64,000 nucleotides of DNA from Tanypteryx hageni. Taxonomy: Eukaryota; Arthropoda; Insecta; Odonata; Petaluridae. Positions 56,101-64,000 of this stretch are shown one piece after another. A program made the translations under genes and the position numbers. The notes under the pieces were generated by a model. The model saw nothing but the letters and a program-made list of their open reading frames with translations. It ran no database searches and had not been told where the DNA came from. Within the stretch, counting starts at the first letter, position 1. Each line of letters opens with the position of its first letter. Location of the stretch: assembly GCA_028673005.1 (NCBI GenBank), contig CM054114.1:16307516-16371515 (forward strand), written 5' to 3'.

Positions 56101-59100
56101 TTACTATGCTTGATAAATAAGTAAAGGTGGAGACTAAGGTGAAATTGATGTTAACATTAAAATTTAACTCCTTGACCGTAAGATACAAAATTTAGAGTCA
56201 CACTAAGAGAGAGAAGGTATGGGAAAGTGAGAAAACAGCAAAAAGGAAGGCGAGAAAACAATTAATGAAAACATAAATCACAAACTTACAGGTTTAGGGG
56301 TTGTTACTCCTCGCCAGGAACCTGATGTCACTCACACATGCTTTCACTCAATCGCTCAAGACCTAATCCTAATGATGGAAGAAGGATGAAAGAAGGGCCG
56401 GGTTTGTAACAGACTATCTCGAAAATGTCTTTATTTATAGGATTTTTATGCTGGTGAAAGTTCGTGAGTGGATTCATTTTGTGTATAGAGCCCCGCAGAT
56501 GACGCCTCACCGGTGAAGTGATATTTTGGTTTATTTAGGATCACCACAGGTTTCAATCACTTTTCACCGCGTCTTGCAACATCTCGTCGCATATTCCACA
56601 ATTTTACCCTCCTAAATGCTTTTGATTACTATTATGACTAGCTTCTAGCTATGATTAGCTTCTCATTTAGTTAACTCAGCCTGTTACTTTAATGAAGTAC
56701 GGAAATGAGGCAGCACAAATACAAAATATTCTCCTGTAAGTAGACGCTGTATATTTTTTATTTGGATGTAATGAACGCAGACACATAAAATAGTCAACAT
56801 TTTAAATATTGCATTCAGTGAAACAACGGTTCGTAACAAGAAAAATGTTGTCACGCAAGATTAGTTGAAAACCATAGGTTTAGAGGGATCACATAATAAC
56901 GTAGTAGTTTGGAGATGTTTCACTATATATTTAGATTGGAGGGGTCCAATTGTTTAGCGCCTGGGACCCAAAAAGGCGCAAATCCGCCATTGGTTTCGGC
57001 TGTATCGATTTTCCGAAGAGGGTAAATGTGTTTGCGCATTTTCGAGGGCATCCAAAATATAGTACGAGTACTTAACCCACAAAATATTATACGGGAAATT
57101 TCAATCTGGGCAGCGAGGGTTAAACAAAAGAACACGGTAAAATTTCCTTGGCAAAGGTCAAGAAAAACCCACCTTGGGAATAGCGGACGTAAGATGGGTT
57201 TCTTCAACGTTCTCTCCTGCATCCAGCTACGTTATGAAAGGACGTCGACGGAGAAATTGAAGTACGTGCTTCGCTCTCTCGTACGCAAAAAGGAGATTCC
57301 AGGCGGAGACAATATGTTTGCGGGGGAAGGGGAGGGAAGGGGGAGGAGGAAATGAGACCGAAAGTGGATTGCATATACGTCTCCTCCCACTCTTATCTCA
57401 TCCCTCGACCCTCGAATCTTAATTTATCAGGTGAATTCCTTCGCCTATATGTGCCCTCCTCTCTCCTGCCTTTATTATCGCTCCGATCACTCCCTCCTCC
57501 GTGGAAAAGGGGAAGGAGCATGAGGAAAGCCCGTCCGTCATATTTTATATGAAGGGGATGTATTTTAAGCCCCCTGTTTTTTTAATGGTATTCAACAGAT
57601 GTGGAAATAATAATTCGGTTGACTCGTGGATTAATTTCATAAATTTTATTTTAACGGAGAAAAAACGTCGAATAGTAAATGGTATATATTTTGATAAATA
57701 TCAGAAAAATATCTGACCCTTTTAATGATAACTTGCGGTAAATTTTAGAATAATTTTCTAATGTAGATTTTCTTCCCAAAAAAAGAATATTTGAAAGTGT
57801 CTTTACACACTTTATTTCTTCTCTACCAGTCATTAAATTTCAGTAGTGCCACTCTTAGCTCGCATAAATGTCTGTAACTTTTTGCAGGCAGAAAAATATT
57901 CTAAGGATTTCAAATGTCTTATATTTTGAGTACCTTGAGTTCAACTTCCTCTTAAATTCTTAGATGATCTTATTTTCTTCAGGTCGTAATAACTTTAAAT
58001 TCCTCTAATTCTATTTCTGCCCGCAAACATTGACAGATTTTACTCACATCCTAAAGAGTTTTGTCAAGGATTGAATTGTTGTTCTCCGTGCAAGTTGGCC
58101 TAGTTTCTCGGATATATCTTAATTTTTATTAAATATTAATATTTATTTCGGGTTCCTTAAATTATTTTTCGAAAACTGCCATACATTGTTTGGTAGACAT
58201 CTTACCGGGTGAGGCAGTGGACTCATAAACTTATTTCTGATGTACGTAAGGAAATTGTTGACTCTTTCATTACTATCTGTTATTTGAAAAACATTTTGCA
58301 ATTATGAATTATACGATTAACTTACATTAACTTGTAATATGTATCGAAAACTACTTCTGCTTCGAATTTGCTTTTTAAATGTAAGCCATGGAATAACTGG
58401 CTTCGTTTTTAGGAGTATTTACAAAAAAAAAGAAAAGAACGCCTTGTGGTCAGGTCGTGTCCGACCGTCCGCATGCTTTATCTGCAAAACCACTGGGCAG
58501 ATGTTCATTAAATTTGGTATTTAGGACATAAGGGCAAAGAAAACAGTAAAATAGTATAAATGGTTTGCATAGCCTAATCGGGAGTGCCACTTTACTGATG
58601 ATAAACATTGTACTTTTCTCTTTATATCTCGTTAAATGTTACTTTTAATAAAAATTCCTGAGAGTTGCAATAAAATCAAGTTCATCTCTAAAGTGTTATT
58701 GAAGTTGAAATTCATTTAGAGATTATTATTTTAGTCGGGATGGAAATCCTATGTTCACTAAACGAATGAGTCCGGCCAGTTTTAGTCGCATATATTTGAA
58801 TTTAATTAAAAATTTAGCGCGAGACATTTTAAATTCGATTGCCCTAACGAGAAAATGGTTTTAGAGAATATTATTCCAGGCGTGCACAAGGATGCAAATT
58901 AAAAGTTTATGTTAATATAGGACGACATATGGGGATTTTAAAAATATTTTTAAAGCGGAAAAAATCGCCGTTCTGGTGTTTTTTTTCATGTAGCTCGGAG
59001 TAATTTTACATTTTCTCCTCAAGACTTGCTGTCGGCCTTAAATTAATGGCCTTTTAAAGTTAATAAGCTGTTTTGCGCATTCATAAAATTTCTCAACACC

Positions 59101-60376
59101 TGATTACGAGAATTTAGGAAAGCAGCCTAATCCCTTCGTCATTAATGGCATGTGTCTTGCACTTTAACATATCCTGTTAACTAGAGTAATAAGAAATGAC
59201 TGAATTATAAATAATGTGTTATAGTCTTCCGGATTAACGAATTTGCTGTGAGATAAAGTGAGGTTGAACGAAAAGTTACAACACAGCTGGATAGTAAACA
59301 GATGAACTCAGCCATAGTTGTGTATGCATAACTGTTTCCTCTAATGCCTATGAAATTAGATGTCTTATTTCTTCACCCTAATTAACCAATTCACTCCTAA
59401 TAAAGCTCGCTCCAACGGGGGAAATGGAATAGATAACAGAGTCCGATTCTCATTTCAGATCCAAATTAATGGTAATGTTTCACAGCTGAAAATGAAGATT
59501 GTTTCTACTGACGGGTGAATGATTTTAGTAAAATCTATTAAATCAATGACAAAAAGTATTATCTATTAACTCCTTTTTATTATAGCATTGTTTGTATTCG
59601 ACACAGATAAACAGATTTAGATCATTCTTAAGAAGTAATAACAATTGATTGTAGACGTTGATGAAAAGGTTTCTCATGTATCATCAGAACTATGCTATTC
59701 TTTAATAATTCCATGTTCCAATTTTTACTGATCGAAGGAACACATGTTATAGTTTAAATCGCTTCTCTATCCAGATCTCTTCTTTAACCTCTTTCCTGAG
59801 GAGGATATAAGTTTCCTTGTCGGAAAGAAAAATAATCGTATGAGCCGTTATTGGCGAAATGGCTTCATGTGCTATACTACACGGTATTCCTCTTTACCGT
59901 TTAGCCAATCTAATGACGTTTAGTCCGAGCACAAAGAAAGAATCTATTTTCCATTTGTCTACTTAGGTATTCCAGCGATTACGCTAACTTAGCCCTTAGC
60001 GAGAAGGATAAGAATGTAGGTGAAAATGAGACAGGAGTTACATTTACTTGCTGTGTAGTCGAGTATCAATAGAATCAGGTACAGCATAATATAGTTGCTT
60101 CTTTAGAGGTTCCCCAGATAGTAAGACATTTCAAAAGATCGTTACATTTAACGAGTTTACTGTTAAACAATCGCTATAAAGCAATACGGAACCTAATCTG
60201 AACCTATAGTTAAGTAGTTTGATAATAAGACCACCAAAAGCAACTTTTGAAGCATAATCCACGACTGAGTATTCATCGCATTAATAGTATACAGTGATGC
60301 GAGGGTTTTTTTGGTGTGTCCGCGGTATTTGTTGGGCGAATTCGTGGTATAAGAAGCAAAGGCCGTTCCTTTTCAA
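56101..60376. other. Unassigned non-coding DNA
   Basis: More than 4 kb without a gene I can support. A purine-rich GGGGGAAGGGGAGGGAAGGG patch lies near 57320, in a somewhat GC-richer interval (57120-57550) with ORFs on both strands but no known domain. Confidence 0.25.
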
Positions 60377-60844
60377 TTGAACCTTTTTTATGTTAAAGCA
60401 GTCGAACTTAAAAGAAGCAAAAATTCCCATTTCCTCATCCGACCGGGAGGGGAAACTTTTGATCACTTTTTACTCCGATTTTCTTCGAAGGTACATTCCA
60501 ATAGACGACGGTTTATCCGGAAATTCGAACAAGTAGAACCGTATTATGACGAGAAGGGAAACTTTCGAGGGGAGCGTCGCTTCGACGAAAAGGTCCTCTT
60601 ATCCACGAGGCTATTGAATTGTTTTATTTTATCCTTTAGCGTCCATAGAAATAGCAACCGTCTCCTTTCTTCAATATCTCTCTTAACGCTCAAACCTAAA
60701 ATGAAAACAGACGAGCGTATGCGTGGCCTTGCTTCCAAGGAGAATGATAAACAAAAAGAAAACTCTCTTGACAGCTCACCAAGGCGCCCTCGTCCGTTCA
60801 ACCAGGGGCTCTCTAAAAACCACTCATCATCTCCTTCGAAATGA
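60377..60844 (+). other. Unassigned 155-codon ORF
   Basis: ATG-led open stretch with a basic, Ser-rich C-terminal half (KENDKQKENSLDSSPRRPRP). No domain, signal peptide or splice context is recognised, and codon character is not clearly distinct from the flanks. It may be chance. Confidence 0.2.
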
Positions 60845-63800
60845 AATAATAGAACTGACTAGACTATCTTTTCTTTCGCCATCTTTTCTTACATAGCTTT
60901 TTCGTCAAGCGATTAAATGTGCCTGTCAGAAAGTTATGCATAGTTTTGGCCTGCCTACGAAGACAGAAAATGTGAAGCAAGGTGTTTTCTTGAAATATCT
61001 TTCCAAAAGAGCTACATGCCGATGAAGCAAGCAGCGTAATGCGTTTATAAAGTAAGTTGTTAGTGAGAACACTGCGCTAAGTTCTTACCATATCGAAATT
61101 CATCGTATGCATTTGAAGGTATGTTTACAGTTTTTAGTATATACTTATGTTTGCATAGGACAAATTATACCAAAGCTTTTGCGACAAATAAAAAAATATT
61201 CTTCAAATATTTGCAAGCATCATAAAGTTAATGAAATGTGGATTGTAGCAAATATTTATAATTTTGAGATTTAAATAGTAATTTCTTAGTATAACTTGTT
61301 ACAATGTGTGCACTTTTGGCAAAAACCAAAATATGGACAAGTTCTGAACTATCTTTTCGATTTTTTTTTTAATTTTCACAAAAAAAAGTCAGCTCAAAAA
61401 TGGAATTATATTATATTTTAAATTCAAATTTCCACAGGAATATTTCCAAATGAATATTACGCTTTTTTGCTCTAAATAAATAGCAAACATCTGGTGAAAG
61501 ATGTTTAGTCAACTATTCAGAATCACGCCCTAATATTAGTGCCTTATAACGACTAAAAAAATATCCTCCCTGTGGCCCTTAATATAAACGAAAAATTAAG
61601 TTGGTATTTCTCATAGGTCCATTGTAAAGGACCGATTTTCATGAAACTTGGTATGAGGCTCATGCTGCCAAAGCTCATCTCCGGGCTTTATTTTATTTGG
61701 AAAAGATTCAAGTCCTGAGTTCGATTCCAGGAACGTTTTTTTCATACTTGTTTTACATAGGAAATCTCAAATTCATCGTGCATAGATGTTTTCTTTAATA
61801 CATTAAAATATCTTAAAATTATGATATCGGAGCGAGGTTTGTACTGTTCTAAGAGGAATAGAATGTGGATTCTAATTCTTGTCACCGAATTTTTATAATT
61901 GTTCGCATTTTCTTGAATTTACACTAAAAGAGAGTTTTTGCGTTTTAAATCGCATTTTATCGATTGTTGCCACAGATAACCGAACTCGGCTTGAGCATAG
62001 ACGAGTGAACAAATGTGTTATTTTCTTTTCCGCTCGACTACTCTTCAGTAATGTACAGTTGATCCAGGCATATTAGTGAATAAACAGTAACATTTATTAA
62101 ATTCGTTTATTTAAAAACACACATGCAAATTATAATGTCAGGAAGAGATTTTGACATTGTTTTTAGTATTTTAAACCTGATAATGCTCTATTAATTTGTT
62201 TTCAAATTTTTCTCTATCATTGATAAACTATAAACTACAAGTGGTATTTATTGTATGAGAGTTCCATGGAATGACTAACACACACTGAAACATTTCCTGT
62301 CAATATAAGTAATCAATTCGAGACGTTAAATTTAGGAATTAGTCCTGATTTGGACTTTTTGTTTCGTATAGCAAATCCATCTGTGAATTAGCCGCACAGT
62401 AGTTCTTTAACAATTTAAGTGTAGCCATTGAGCCGCATAAGACGAATTCATGAAAGGCATTTGGGAGGTCACCAGGGATTATCCCAAGAATGCCAACGAG
62501 TCGTAACGAATTTTTAAGGTACTGAGTTTTAGATCCATAAGTGCCGCATTTTCATTTAAAAAATGTCTAATCGTCAGGACGTACATCAGATACCAACATA
62601 AATATTTCAATTTATTCTTGAATTTGAATAAGATGAGAATGAAATTTGTTTCGTTGCACTCATGTGATATAATTTCATTTTTATTTGTGAACTGGTGGAT
62701 GGTCAAACTAGAATATGCCCTTAATACAAAACTTAAATTGATTTATATGTCTCTTCAGCAACCATAGAAAGGATGTTGATGGCTATTAGAGAGTGATATT
62801 ACAAACTTTGTAAGCTATTGGAGGGATAGTTTGTCTAATAAATACCTTAATAAAATTATACGATGCTTTATATAATAATTTTAGTTCGGTCGAAGAATTC
62901 GTTTAGTTTTGAGAGGACTTTTTAGATATCTTTTTCTTTGGTTGATTCAGCTCTTCGATCGTTTTATCTTTTCTCATATGAAATTGAAAATCTTGAATGT
63001 TTTAACGACTACGCTGCATTGCGTTCTTCCGCTTTTATTTCCGGTTCATTCGCAACAACCAATCGCGTTGATCGAATTGAAAAATAGTGCCGATGGTCTC
63101 GTTAATAATCGGTAACCGGGGATTTTAAAAATCATCTTTCAAATCAAATCAACTATAACATTTTATCTGGAAATATTTATGTTATATATCAAAGTTTAAG
63201 GGATCTACGGTAAACTTGAAGGTGATCAATTTAAATTAATCCCGCATTTATGCTCTTTTTATATTCAATTTCCAATAATAAATTAAGACTTTTTTAAGAT
63301 ATAAAATAGCAATTATTCACACGGAGATATTATTCATTTATATACATAGTAATGAAACTCATTAAATGATCAGTACATTGTCATATAGTTGTTATATGAC
63401 CAGAAAATGAAATATTAATTTTTTTAGAAAATATCTGAATTAAACCGTTACATTAACAGTGTGGAGGATGTTAATGGATTAAGGAAAGAAAAGAACGTTA
63501 TCCTGAAATTCAAACTTGGTTGGTAAATTTCTCCCTTTATTCTTCAAATATACTAATTCCATTAGGAATACAAAAAAGATGCCAACATTACATAATGCTT
63601 CCTTCGTGGCTTAGAGGAACGTATAAAGAAATGCATGTATGGTTACTCGTATAAGATATCTTCTATACGCTGAAAACTCAAATTTGAACCAAATAGTTTG
63701 TATTTCTAGTTCTCCTCGTTACATATCTATTTCTTTATACACAATGAAATTTCTAGGAACATAAGGTACTCAAAATACTGTAATTATTCAAATAAGTTGC

Positions 63801-64000
63801 ACTTTTTGGGACGCTAGATCAATAAAAAGCATTCATTTAAATTTATATTCTACGAATTCGTTTGATATACATTTTATTCATAAAAGTATATTTAACATTA
63901 AATATTTTTATGACTATTTTACTTCTTGTAGTTCACATTTGTCATAGATATATATATGTTTTCTCGGAATAAAATACGTTTTTCTTTGAAAACCTCCTAT
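60845..64000. other. Unassigned DNA with a B-box-like site
   Basis: AT-rich. Near 61617-61742 a block (CGATTTTCATGAAACTTGGT ... GAGTTCGATTCCAGGAACG then a T-run) has a pol III B-box-like core, suggesting a SINE remnant. Nothing else is supported to the window end. Confidence 0.3.

Noticed and set aside
1..64000. CRISPR array, operons or bacterial genes
   Set aside because: No regularly spaced repeats with unique spacers, no polycistronic gene blocks; introns and transposon types are eukaryotic.

Overview
This is AT-rich eukaryotic nuclear DNA from an animal, most likely an arthropod. The support is spliceosomal introns (GT-AG with consistent phase), long (TA)n tracts, and a dense mix of transposon families typical of arthropod genomes: Penelope-like elements (PLE), hAT, piggyBac, PIF/Harbinger, pogo/Tigger, and Jockey-, RTE- and CR1/L2-type LINEs. 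I see no prokaryotic features. Nearly all recognisable coding sequence is transposon-derived, and most of it is broken.

The dominant structure is a very large inverted repeat. Left arm 6498-13162 and right arm 32861-39542 are reverse complements of about 6.67 kb each and close to identical; the only sizeable indel I found is 18 bp. They are separated by about 19.7 kb of unrelated sequence. Each arm holds, from the outer end inward: a PLE hammerhead-like motif, two exons of an unidentified Ala/Glu-rich gene, a PLE reverse-transcriptase (RT) remnant, a Harbinger transposase with its MADF-domain partner, a foldback with a second hammerhead-like core, a roughly 0.92 kb MITE whose ends are built from AAGCAAATGCTT palindromes, and a third exon. 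A candidate fourth exon (14318-14355) lies in unique DNA just inside the left arm, and its reading phase matches. This makes the left arm the likely original locus and the right arm the inverted copy, which also carries a private stop codon in exon 3.

Layout. 1-6.5 kb: hAT, piggyBac and PLE fragments, a (TA)n tract, and a purine-rich minisatellite that is open in frame after a good splice acceptor. 6.5-13.2 kb: left arm. 13.2-32.9 kb: a MITE, a broken DNA transposon with SDG and CDG..GTVKR signatures, a hAT piece, a transmembrane-coding exon (minus strand) with an in-frame TGA, a degenerate LINE split by a Tigger element, several hAT/LINE fragments, a second (TA)n tract, and a nearly complete hAT gene with an intron that runs into the right arm. 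32.9-39.5 kb: right arm. 39.5-46.3 kb: an uninterrupted 5'-truncated Jockey-type RT ORF, an internally deleted RTE-type LINE, and a THAP-like exon pair whose putative intron holds a TIR element that itself carries a CR1/L2 LINE. 46.3-64 kb: mostly non-coding, with a promoter-like CRE/CCAAT cluster, another PLE hammerhead motif, a LINE 3' end, a 121-bp-period duplication and a tRNA-derived SINE cluster.

The window therefore reads as a nested transposon landscape in and around one or two host genes, reshaped by a recent long inverted duplication. All identifications come from reading translations by eye; none was checked against a database.
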